NCBI GenBank assembly: GCA_041580375.1
Contig: JBFGDZ010000017.1
Location: 1 to 31,382 of the forward strand
DNA length: 31,382 nt
From: JAPUIN01 sp041580375
Lineage (GTDB): Bacteria > Acidobacteriota > Polarisedimenticolia > Gp22-AA2
Reading direction: 5' to 3'
Shown here: piece after piece, positions 17,536 through 23,882 of the stretch
Position numbering within the stretch: the first letter of the stretch is position 1
Layout of the letters: the number at the start of each line of letters is the position of its first letter
The notes under the pieces: generated by a model
Told to the model about the DNA's origin: nothing
Seen by the model: the letters and a program-made list of their open reading frames with translations, nothing else
The model's database searches: none
Position numbers and translations under genes: made by a program

Positions 17536-17904
17536 TCAGCCGGAGCCGTCCGGCAGATGCCGGAAGACGAAACGCCGGATGAGATCGCCGACGCGCATCG
17601 GCGGATTCACGAAGTGCACCGCGACCACGCAGGGTCCCTGTCCCTCGACGCGAAGCACGAGGGCCTCCACGACGATCGGCAGGGGGGTCCCGTCCGGATT
17701 CGACAGGTCCAGACGGAGGCGCACGATCGAGCCGAGGGCGGGCGCCACCGGCGAGTCGCACAGGGCGCCTCCTCCGCTCAGATTGACCGTGGCCACCTCG
17801 ACCTCGCCTCCCGGCGGATCGCCGGTGAAAAGGACGCCCCGGACGCGCACCTGCGCCCTCTGGTCGATCCGGACGTCGCCACCCATAGGAGGGATGCGGG
17901 ACAT
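17536..17904 (-). CDS. PilZ-domain protein
   Basis: A 122-aa single PilZ domain, likely a c-di-GMP effector. The ligand motifs are partly visible: an arginine-rich RIDQRAQVRVRG near residues 14-25 (canonical RxxxR) and VNLSGGGAL (canonical D/NxSxxG). The domain runs to LIRRFVFRHLPD. The ATG at 17904 is preferred over GTG at 17913 because a TTGACA-N18-TAGAGT promoter ends 7 nt before this ATG, which puts the GTG inside the -10 and predicts a leaderless message. It is back to back with a diguanylate cyclase gene, which fits a c-di-GMP role. Output partner unknown. Confidence 0.8.
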   Translation of the reverse strand: MSRIPPMGGDVRIDQRAQVRVRGVLFTGDPPGGEVEVATVNLSGGGALCDSPVAPALGSIVRLRLDLSNPDGTPLPIVVEALVLRVEGQGPCVVAVHFVNPPMRVGDLIRRFVFRHLPDGSG

Positions 17905-17911
17905 TGCGGGC

Positions 17912-17941
17912 ACTCTAGAGGGTGCGCGAATCGGGTGTCAA
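17912..17941 (-). promoter_or_regulatory. Sigma-70 promoter of the PilZ gene, leaderless geometry
   Basis: On the minus strand, TTGACA (17941-17936), an 18-nt spacer, and TAGAGT (17917-17912) are followed 7 nt later by the ATG at 17904. Hexamers and spacer length match the acsA promoter. Confidence 0.6.
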
Positions 17942-18040
17942 GAAAAGTCGGTTGATCCAGAATCTTGACGCTGGTCCCGACCGGAGCCCGGCGCCAGTGT
18001 CATCGCCGGCGATCCGGTCGCCCCGCCGCCGCATTGCGCC

Positions 18041-18069
18041 TTGAACCGGAGGCCGCGCAGACCTAAGTT
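18041..18069 (+). promoter_or_regulatory. Possible promoter of the diguanylate cyclase gene
   Basis: TTGAAC (18041-18046), 17 nt, TAAGTT (18064-18069): 4 of 6 and 3 of 6 matches, weak. Further upstream, the 12-mer ATCTTGACGCTG at 17962-17973 also occurs at 21341-21352 before the sigma-54 activator gene. Confidence 0.3.
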
Positions 18070-18145
18070 TTCGAATGACTTCGAGAACACCGGTCCGCGC
18101 TCGCCTGCGTTCCGGTTGGTCGTGTGGCGCGGGGACAGTCAACCG

Positions 18146-19423
18146 ATGGAGCACCTCCAGGAACTGCTGGTCCTCGTCGATGAGGTCCCGGCCCTTTACT
18201 GGCTAGTCGGCACACCTGCGCTCCTGATCCTCGGCTGGCTCTTCGGACGACGCAGCCGTTCCGCGAACAGGAGCCGTGCGCCCGTGCGGCATCCGGCGGC
18301 GGATCGCGGCGCGGTCCGCGAGCTCCAGAAGACCATCGCCCGCCTGGAGAGCGAGAACGCGGCGCTCTCCCATTTCTTCCAGCTCCTGCCCGACTTCACC
18401 AAGGAAATCAACTCCAGCATGGAGCGGCGCGCCGTGGCGCATCTGCTCGTCAGCATGGCGGAGCGTCTGTTCGCCCCCTCGCAGATCCTCCTGTTCGAGC
18501 TCGACCCGAAGGTGAACAAGCTCTTTCTGGCGCATCAGAAGGGCCTCTCCGAGGACGTCCAGATGCGCTACGAAATCGCTCCTGGCGAAGGGAGGATCGG
18601 CTGGGTGGCGCAGCACAGGGTCGCGATGGACGTGAACGATTTCATCCGCGAGATGCGGCACTCGGGAGTGAGCCTCGACATGCCGGCTCATTCGCGATTC
18701 CACACCGATCTGTGCGCGCCGCTCGCGTATCAGTCGCGGATTCTGGGCGTCCTCAGCATCGGGGGCATCTCGCGCCACTACAAGTACGAGAAGACGATCC
18801 TGAACCTGGTCGCGGACCTCGGCAGCATCGCGCTGTACAACAGCCAGCTCTTCTCGCAGGTCCAGGAGGCGGCCAACTCCGACGGACTGACCCGGCTCTA
18901 CAACAAGCGGTTCTTCATGCAGCGGCTCGGGCACGAGATCCTGGAGGCGGAGCGCGGGCATTATCCCGTCTCGATCTTCATCTTCGACCTCGATCACTTC
19001 AAACACTACAACGACACACAGGGCCACCAGGCCGGCGACGAGGTCCTCAAGATCACCGGCCAGATCCTCCGTGAGGGGGTGCGTCCCGACGACACGGCGG
19101 CCCGCTACGGCGGCGAGGAGTTCATCGTCATCCTGCCGCACACGCCGAAGGACGGCGCCCTGCAGGCGGCGGAGAAGATCCGCAGGACCGTGGCCGAGTA
19201 CGAATATGCCAACCGGGAGAGCCAGCCGCTCGGCATGGTCTCACTGAGCGGGGGAGTCTCCACCTTCCCCGATGACGGCCGCACCGGGGCGGATCTGATC
19301 GCGGCCGCCGACCGGGCGCTCTACGAGGCGAAGAAGTCCGGCCGCAACAGGATCGCGCGTGCGAAGGCGAACTACTTTTCGGACGAGCAGGACGACGTCG
19401 TCTACGGAACCGGTGGCGGGTGA
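18146..19423 (+). CDS. GAF-GGDEF diguanylate cyclase with I-site
   Basis: A 425-aa enzyme making c-di-GMP from two GTP. One N-terminal membrane helix (residues 14-34) and a coiled-coil (about 55-75) precede a GAF sensor domain (about 95-245) and a GGDEF domain (about 255-415). The active-site loop is YGGEEF (near residue 322). RPDD ends exactly five residues before it, the RxxD product-inhibition site, so feedback control by c-di-GMP is expected. FDLDHFKHYND provides the metal-site aspartate, and the domain begins with the typical ANSDGLTRLYNKRFF. The ATG at 18146 is chosen by the position of the membrane helix; its SD (GGGGA) is weak. The EAL gene follows after 19 bp, making a probable operon of opposing activities. 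Confidence 0.92.
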   Translation: MEHLQELLVLVDEVPALYWLVGTPALLILGWLFGRRSRSANRSRAPVRHPAADRGAVRELQKTIARLESENAALSHFFQLLPDFTKEINSSMERRAVAHLLVSMAERLFAPSQILLFELDPKVNKLFLAHQKGLSEDVQMRYEIAPGEGRIGWVAQHRVAMDVNDFIREMRHSGVSLDMPAHSRFHTDLCAPLAYQSRILGVLSIGGISRHYKYEKTILNLVADLGSIALYNSQLFSQVQEAANSDGLTRLYNKRFFMQRLGHEILEAERGHYPVSIFIFDLDHFKHYNDTQGHQAGDEVLKITGQILREGVRPDDTAARYGGEEFIVILPHTPKDGALQAAEKIRRTVAEYEYANRESQPLGMVSLSGGVSTFPDDGRTGADLIAAADRALYEAKKSGRNRIARAKANYFSDEQDDVVYGTGGG

Positions 19424-19442
19424 ACGGCCCGGGGACAGGCTC

Positions 19443-20825
19443 ATGAGAAAGAGGCGCAGGAAATCGGGGGCGCGGGTCGCCGCCGCCGCGGCGCGGAGCG
19501 CCGGCCGCGCCGGCGAACGGGCCGGAGGGCTGCTCTACGATGAACTCACCGAGCTGCCGACCGTGCCGCTTCTCATGGGGCGCATACGGCGCAGCCTCCG
19601 GAAGAGCCGGCAGCTGGGGCTTCTCTCCATCAGCCTCCTGCAGGATCGGAAGGCCGAGCCCGCCCCCGCGTGGGAGGGCTACGAGTCCCTCGTGCGCGAC
19701 GTGGCCTCGTTCCTCCTGGAGATCAAGCGAATGTCGCTCCGCCGCGAGGATTTCATCTCGGAGGTGATGATCAGCGGCAACGCGTTCGTGATTCTGCTGG
19801 CTCCACCGCGAGGGGACGGACGCATCGCCTACGGCGACGTCGACAAGGTCCGGAGCCGGATCGAATCGATGCTGGGGCGATACATGAACGAGCGTCTGCC
19901 GCCGGAACTCGTGGGCCGCTTCGGACTCTACCTCGGATGCGCCCTGCTGACGCAGACCTCGGACGTGCGCCTGGAGAAGGTCGTCTATTCCGCGCTGGAC
20001 GAGGCGTTTCGGGATTCCCTCGAAAAGCGGAAGAGAGAGCAGCGGGTGGAGGCCGCGCGTTTCCAGGAGGTGCTCAAATCCGGGGCGATCCGGACCGTCT
20101 ACCAGCCGGTCGTCGACCTGCTGGAACGGCGCCCGCTCGGATACGAGGCTCTGACCCGGGTGACGAACGGCGCGTTTCCGGGACCCGACCGGCTCTTCAG
20201 GGTGGCGCAGGCCAACGACGCCGTCTGGAAGCTGGAGCGTCTCTGCCGGAAGCGGGCGATCGAGGGGTGCCGGGGCCTCGAGCCCGGCCAGATGCTGTTC
20301 CTGAACGTGGAGCCGGACTCGGTGCGGGATCCGGAGTTCAGGGGGGAGACCACCTTCGATCTTCTGGGGGCAGCGCGCCTGCAGCCCAGCCAGATCGTCC
20401 TGGAGATGACCGAGCACTCGGCCATCCACGACATCGCGGAGCTCAGGCAGGTGCTGGACTATTTCAAGTTCCTGGGCTTCCGGCTGGCCATGGACGACGT
20501 CGGCTCGGGCTACTCGGGGCTGAGATCGATCGCCGAGCTGAAGCCCGATTTCATCAAGATCGACATGGGGCTGATCCGCGACATCCACAGGCATCCGATC
20601 AAGCAGGACCTGACCAGCACGATCTCGCGATTCTCCAGGCGATCCGGGATCACGCTGATTGCCGAGGGGATCGAGAAGCCGGAGGAGCTCCGCTGCCTGA
20701 TGCGGATCGGGGTCCGGTACGCCCAGGGCTTCCTGTTCGCGCGCCCGGGGCCTCCCTTCCCGGCGATCGCGCCGGGCGCTTTTGATGGAACGCCGGCTCC
20801 CGGAAACAGGAGAGCCGCTTCATGA
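19443..20825 (+). CDS. Degenerate-GGDEF / EAL c-di-GMP phosphodiesterase
   Basis: A 460-aa cytosolic protein. The N-terminal half is a decayed GGDEF domain: it keeps the YDELTELPTVPLL entry and FVILL strand, but the catalytic loop reads SGNAF (about residues 111-115), so it should not make c-di-GMP. The C-terminal EAL domain keeps all main catalytic residues: the E of YEALTRV, N of FLNVEP, E of LEMTEHS, DD of MDDVGSGYS, K of FIKID, E of AEGIE and Q of YAQGF. It is therefore probably an active phosphodiesterase, with the GGDEF remnant as a possible GTP sensor. It lies 19 bp after the cyclase gene. The stop codon is inside the loop of an 11-bp hairpin. Confidence 0.9.
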   Translation: MRKRRRKSGARVAAAAARSAGRAGERAGGLLYDELTELPTVPLLMGRIRRSLRKSRQLGLLSISLLQDRKAEPAPAWEGYESLVRDVASFLLEIKRMSLRREDFISEVMISGNAFVILLAPPRGDGRIAYGDVDKVRSRIESMLGRYMNERLPPELVGRFGLYLGCALLTQTSDVRLEKVVYSALDEAFRDSLEKRKREQRVEAARFQEVLKSGAIRTVYQPVVDLLERRPLGYEALTRVTNGAFPGPDRLFRVAQANDAVWKLERLCRKRAIEGCRGLEPGQMLFLNVEPDSVRDPEFRGETTFDLLGAARLQPSQIVLEMTEHSAIHDIAELRQVLDYFKFLGFRLAMDDVGSGYSGLRSIAELKPDFIKIDMGLIRDIHRHPIKQDLTSTISRFSRRSGITLIAEGIEKPEELRCLMRIGVRYAQGFLFARPGPPFPAIAPGAFDGTPAPGNRRAAS

Positions 20826-20841
20826 CTTCAGAAGCGGCTCT
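20811..20841 (+). terminator. 11-bp hairpin at the end of the EAL gene
   Basis: AGAGCCGCTTC (20811-20821) pairs perfectly with GAAGCGGCTCT (20831-20841) around a 9-nt loop that contains the EAL stop codon. No U-tract follows on either strand. It may act as a weak terminator or 3' stabiliser. The 78 nt after it contain no gene. Confidence 0.5.
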
Positions 20842-20883
20842 GCTTAGTGGAGTGTCGATGGTGAAGGTGCTTCGTACGTATCT

Positions 20884-20899
20884 CAGCCCTCGCGGGCTG
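20884..20899 (-). terminator. GNRA-loop hairpin downstream of the 66-aa gene
   Basis: On the minus strand CAGCCC-GCGA-GGGCTG forms a 6-bp stem with a GNRA tetraloop, about 20 nt after the stop of the small gene. No U-tract is present, so function as a terminator is uncertain. Confidence 0.35.
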
Positions 20900-20919
20900 G
20901 TTGGTGATAGGCGCTCTCC

Positions 20920-21120
20920 TCAGACGGCCTTGCTCTGAACCTGATTCTGGTTGAACGCGCCCATGATCAGGAACGTCTTGGCCGTCTCGACCTCGACCCA
21001 CCGGTGATAGACCTTTCTGCGGGCCGGGTCGATCTGGTATGAAACCTCTCCGAATCTGAAATCGATCATGCCGGCCGGTTTCGCCTTCGCCTTGTTCGAC
21101 CTCGCGCTCTTTTTCTTCAT
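20920..21120 (-). CDS. Small unknown protein under a predicted sigma-54 promoter
   Basis: A 66-aa protein I do not recognise. The first 17 or so residues are Lys/Ala-rich and basic (MKKKSARSNKAKAKPAG). The rest looks folded: MIDFRFGEVSYQIDPARRKVYHRW, then VEVETAKTFLIMGAF and a polar tail NQNQVQSKAV. There is no signal peptide or membrane helix. Evidence that it is a real gene: an excellent SD (GGGGGAGGG, minus strand 21138-21130) 9 nt before the ATG, a near-consensus -24/-12 promoter placing the start site about 26 nt upstream, and a hairpin after the stop. It is divergent from an NtrC-family activator, its likely regulator. The basic N-terminus could bind nucleic acid or a partner, which is speculation. 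Confidence 0.72.
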   Translation of the reverse strand: MKKKSARSNKAKAKPAGMIDFRFGEVSYQIDPARRKVYHRWVEVETAKTFLIMGAFNQNQVQSKAV

Positions 21121-21154
21121 ACGATCCGACCCTCCCCCGGTATGGGAAATTACA

Positions 21155-21172
21155 TAAGCAATTCTCCTGCCA
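21155..21172 (-). promoter_or_regulatory. Sigma-54 (-24/-12) promoter of the 66-aa gene
   Basis: Minus strand TGGCAGGAGAATTGCT (from 21172 down) against the consensus TGGCACG-N4-TTGCW: only the sixth base differs. GG (21171-21170) and GC (21159-21158) are exactly 10 nt apart. With GC at -13/-12 the start site is about 21146, 26 nt before the ATG at 21120. An NtrC-family activator is encoded next door. Confidence 0.7.
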
Positions 21173-21241
21173 TCCGATCGGGGGAATCCCGGAGGGTCAC
21201 GCGGAATGAGATCCGCCGGGGCAGCGGATTAAAGCCATTAT

Positions 21242-21254
21242 TATCAGCAATTTG
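21242..21254. promoter_or_regulatory. IHF-like site between activator site and sigma-54 promoter
   Basis: TATCAGCAATTTG matches the IHF consensus WATCAANNNNTTR except for one base and lies in the locally AT-rich stretch of an otherwise GC-rich window, centred about 102 bp upstream of the predicted sigma-54 start. Such bending sites are typical there. Whether this organism has IHF is not known. Confidence 0.4.
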
Positions 21255-21343
21255 CCGTGATATGGCGCGGAGGGTGCGAGGGGGAGGCGGCGAACGGGAT
21301 CCTGGCCGCCCTCCCGAATCCGTCAATCTGGCGCACCGGGATC

Positions 21344-21361
21344 TTGACGCTGATGCGTCAA
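21344..21361. promoter_or_regulatory. Palindromic candidate enhancer/operator for the sigma-54 activator
   Basis: TTGACGC-TGAT-GCGTCAA is a perfect 7-bp inverted repeat with a 4-nt spacer. It is centred about 206 bp upstream of the predicted sigma-54 start of the small gene, a classical upstream-activator distance, and about 56 bp before the activator's own start codon. TTGACG within it could also serve as a -35, so bound protein could repress the activator gene. Confidence 0.55.
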
Positions 21362-21408
21362 AGTGACAGACTTGAGCATTCCCCGGCCGATTGATCCCGG
21401 AGATTCGC

Positions 21409-22860
21409 TTGTTCCCTGAGGGCAGACAGATCCTCGTCATCGATGAGCCGGATGAGGCCCACGCCGCGCGATCGGTCCTGCGGTCTCTCGGGCAGCAGGT
21501 GATCGCCGTGTCCTCCCCCTCCGAGGCGATCCATCTCGCCGCGCGGGATGAATTCGACATGGCGCTGGTCGGGCTCGGACTGGCGGGGGAGGGACCCGGC
21601 GGCCTGCTGGCCCGTCTCCGCGCGGGCGCGCGTATCCCCTCCATCCTCGTGCTCGCGCGACACGACCGCACGCGCGACGCGATCCGATCCCTCGCCCGCG
21701 GCGCCGATGACTACCTTCTGAAGCCCCTCGATCGCCACGAGGTCCGGAGCCGGATCGGGCGCATCCTGCGATGGCAGGATCTCGACGACCGCGTGATCAG
21801 GATGCAGAAGGAGATGTCCCGCAAGTACCTGCTCGGCAACCTGGTCTGCCGCTCGCCCGGCATGCGCCGTGTGCGCGCCCAGATCCTGAAGGTCGCCCAT
21901 GCGCGCAGCACCGTTCTGATCCGGGGCGAGAGCGGCGTCGGGAAGGAGCTCGCGGCGAAGGCGATTCACTACAACTCCAGCCGGAAGGACGCCCCCTTCA
22001 TCGCGATCAACTGCTCGGCGATCCCCATGACCCTGATCGAGAGCGAGCTGTTCGGCCATGAGCGGGGCTCGTTCACCGGAGCCTACGAGCGGCAGAAGGG
22101 GAAGTTCGAGCTGGCCGACGGTGGGACGATATTCCTCGACGAGATCGGCGAGATGAACCTCGAGACCCAGGCGAAGGTTTTGCGGGTTCTCGTGGAGCGC
22201 GAGTTCATGCGGGTGGGCGGGGGTCGGGAAGTCCGAGTCGAGGTCCGTGTGCTGGCGGCGACCAACAGCGATCTCGAGTCGTTGATCGCCAGGCGGAGCT
22301 TCCGCGAGGACCTGTATTTCCGCCTGAAGGTGATCACGATCAACGTGCCGCCGCTGCGCGAGCGGGTGGACGACCTCCCCGAGATGGCCCGGTTGTTTCT
22401 CGGGCAGATCTGCCGCGATAACGTCGTTCCGCCCAAGCGGCTCACCGGCAAGACGATCGCGGCCCTGCAGCGCTATCACTGGCCCGGGAACGTGCGCGAG
22501 CTGAAGAACGTGCTGGAGAGCACGGCGATCACGTGCGGGCGCGAGATCATCCGGGCCGCCGACCTTCCGGAGTCGGTGCTGGCGGGCGGCGCGGCGGGCT
22601 CCCGGACGGCGCGCCCCCGGATGAACGTCTCGCTCCGGGAGATGGAGAGCGATCTCGTGCGCCGCACCCTCGTCCAGCATCATGGAAACCGGACGCACGC
22701 CGCCCGGGCCCTGAGGATCGGGGTCCGCACGCTGCAGCGGAAGATCAAGGAATACCGGATCCGCGTGCCCTACCGATCGCGGGGGGAACGGTCCGCATCG
22801 GATCGTCACAGATCGACGCGCACACCGAGTCCGGCGCCCTCGCCGCAGGGCTCGATGTAG
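21409..22860 (+). CDS. NtrC-family sigma-54 activator with a pseudo-receiver domain
   Basis: A 483-aa transcription activator. Receiver-like domain (about residues 5-120): the acidic pair is DE in LVIDEPDE and the KP lysine is kept (LLKPLD), but the phospho-acceptor position reads MALVGLGLAG, Gly instead of Asp, so it cannot be phosphorylated in the normal way. The AAA+ domain has Walker A GESGVGKE, the sigma-54 loop GSFTGA (a variant of GAFTGA), Walker B GGTIFLDEIGEM, and FREDLYFRL/PPLRER. The C-terminal Fis-type helix-turn-helix is HHGNRTHAARALRIGVRTLQ. Start TTG 21409 is chosen because GGAG lies 6 nt upstream; a TTG at 21391 has no SD. The C-terminal 18 or so codons overlap the convergent racemase gene by 55 bp. 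Confidence 0.88.
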   Translation: MFPEGRQILVIDEPDEAHAARSVLRSLGQQVIAVSSPSEAIHLAARDEFDMALVGLGLAGEGPGGLLARLRAGARIPSILVLARHDRTRDAIRSLARGADDYLLKPLDRHEVRSRIGRILRWQDLDDRVIRMQKEMSRKYLLGNLVCRSPGMRRVRAQILKVAHARSTVLIRGESGVGKELAAKAIHYNSSRKDAPFIAINCSAIPMTLIESELFGHERGSFTGAYERQKGKFELADGGTIFLDEIGEMNLETQAKVLRVLVEREFMRVGGGREVRVEVRVLAATNSDLESLIARRSFREDLYFRLKVITINVPPLRERVDDLPEMARLFLGQICRDNVVPPKRLTGKTIAALQRYHWPGNVRELKNVLESTAITCGREIIRAADLPESVLAGGAAGSRTARPRMNVSLREMESDLVRRTLVQHHGNRTHAARALRIGVRTLQRKIKEYRIRVPYRSRGERSASDRHRSTRTPSPAPSPQGSM

Positions 22861-23882
22861 CCGTCCTCGATCCGGACCCCTCCGAGGGCCGGGTCGTCGA
22901 CCAGATCCAGGTGCCCGTCCAGATCGGCGCGATCGATGCCCTCCGCGGCCAGCGCGAAGTGCAGGGCTGCGGCGATGCTGATGCGCGACTCATCGTTGCA
23001 CCCGATCATCGCCCCCACCCCGGCGGGTTTCAACGTGCGTTCGATCTCGAAGCCTCCGGTGATGCCGCCGCACTTCATCAGCTTGATGTTGACCAGCCCC
23101 GCAGCGCGGGCCTCACAGATCCGCGCCGCGTCGCGCGCGTCGAGAATCGCCTCGTCGGCCATCAGGGGGACCGCCGAGGATGCCGAAAGGCGAGCCATGG
23201 CCTCGAGGTCGTCCGAAGGGGTCGGTTGTTCCAGCAGCTCCAGGCCGCTGCCGGATGTCGCGTCGAGGAATCGGCGGGTCTCCTCCTCGGAGTAACCCTG
23301 GTTTCCGTCGGCCCGGATCAGGACGTCCGGACCCACGCCGGCGCGCAGGGCGCGGACGAGCCGTGCGTCGGCGTCCGGATCCTCACCGATCTTGATCTTG
23401 AGGGCACGGAACCCGGCGGAGACGTGGCGGCGTGCCGCTTCGATCGTGCGATCGGGTTCCGGCGAGATCCCGAGCGTGATGCTGGTGAGAAGCCGGGTCC
23501 GCCGGGCGCGGAACACGCGCGCCAGCGGGAGCCCCTCGCGGTGTCCCATCAGATCATGAAGGGCGATGTCGGCCGCGGCCCTGGCCGCCGGCGCGCCGGG
23601 AACGGCCCGCGCCGCGCGCCGTGCCACGCCGGCCGGATCGCGCGCGTCCGATTCCCGCAGGAGGGGAATGAGGACGTCGTCGAGGGCCCGCAGGGCGGCC
23701 CCGGCGCTCTCGCCCGTGACCTCCTCCGCGGGAGCCGCGCAGCCGAACCCGGTTCGTCCGTCCGCCGTGTCCACCTTCAGTATCACGTTGTCGGCCGAGG
23801 TGATGGTGGATCCGGCGATGCGGTATCCCTCCGCGAGCCGGAGCGTGATCGGGATCGCCTCGACGGAGGCGACGCGAATCAT
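22806..23882 (-). CDS. dgcA: Enolase-superfamily racemase/epimerase, likely N-acetyl-D-glutamate racemase
   Basis: A 358-aa cytosolic enzyme of the muconate-lactonising group. Catalytic residues are visible: KxK in RALKIKIG, metal ligands in RADGNQGY, LLEQPT and MADEAIL, and the opposite lysine in NIKLMKCGG. MIGCNDESRISIAAALH and ADLDGHLDLVDDPALGG are typical of L-Ala-D/L-Glu epimerases and their relatives. The ATG at 23882 overlaps the stop of the DUF1611 gene (ATGA), so both are translated together. That pairing is the published DgcN-DgcA D-glutamate pathway, in which DgcA racemises N-acetyl-D-glutamate. The alternative is a dipeptide epimerase for peptidoglycan peptides. Family sure, substrate inferred from context. 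Confidence 0.82.
   Translation of the reverse strand: MIRVASVEAIPITLRLAEGYRIAGSTITSADNVILKVDTADGRTGFGCAAPAEEVTGESAGAALRALDDVLIPLLRESDARDPAGVARRAARAVPGAPAARAAADIALHDLMGHREGLPLARVFRARRTRLLTSITLGISPEPDRTIEAARRHVSAGFRALKIKIGEDPDADARLVRALRAGVGPDVLIRADGNQGYSEEETRRFLDATSGSGLELLEQPTPSDDLEAMARLSASSAVPLMADEAILDARDAARICEARAAGLVNIKLMKCGGITGGFEIERTLKPAGVGAMIGCNDESRISIAAALHFALAAEGIDRADLDGHLDLVDDPALGGVRIEDGYIEPCGEGAGLGVRVDL

Noticed and set aside
21202..21215. CGGA-N6-TCCG half-palindrome in the sigma-54 intergenic region
   Set aside because: Too short to separate from chance; the 7+7 palindrome at 21344 is the stronger site.
21142..21366. Plus-strand 74-codon frame in the intergenic region before the sigma-54 activator
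   Set aside because: No SD, Arg/Gly-rich product, and it covers the promoter, IHF-like site and palindrome, which better explain the region.
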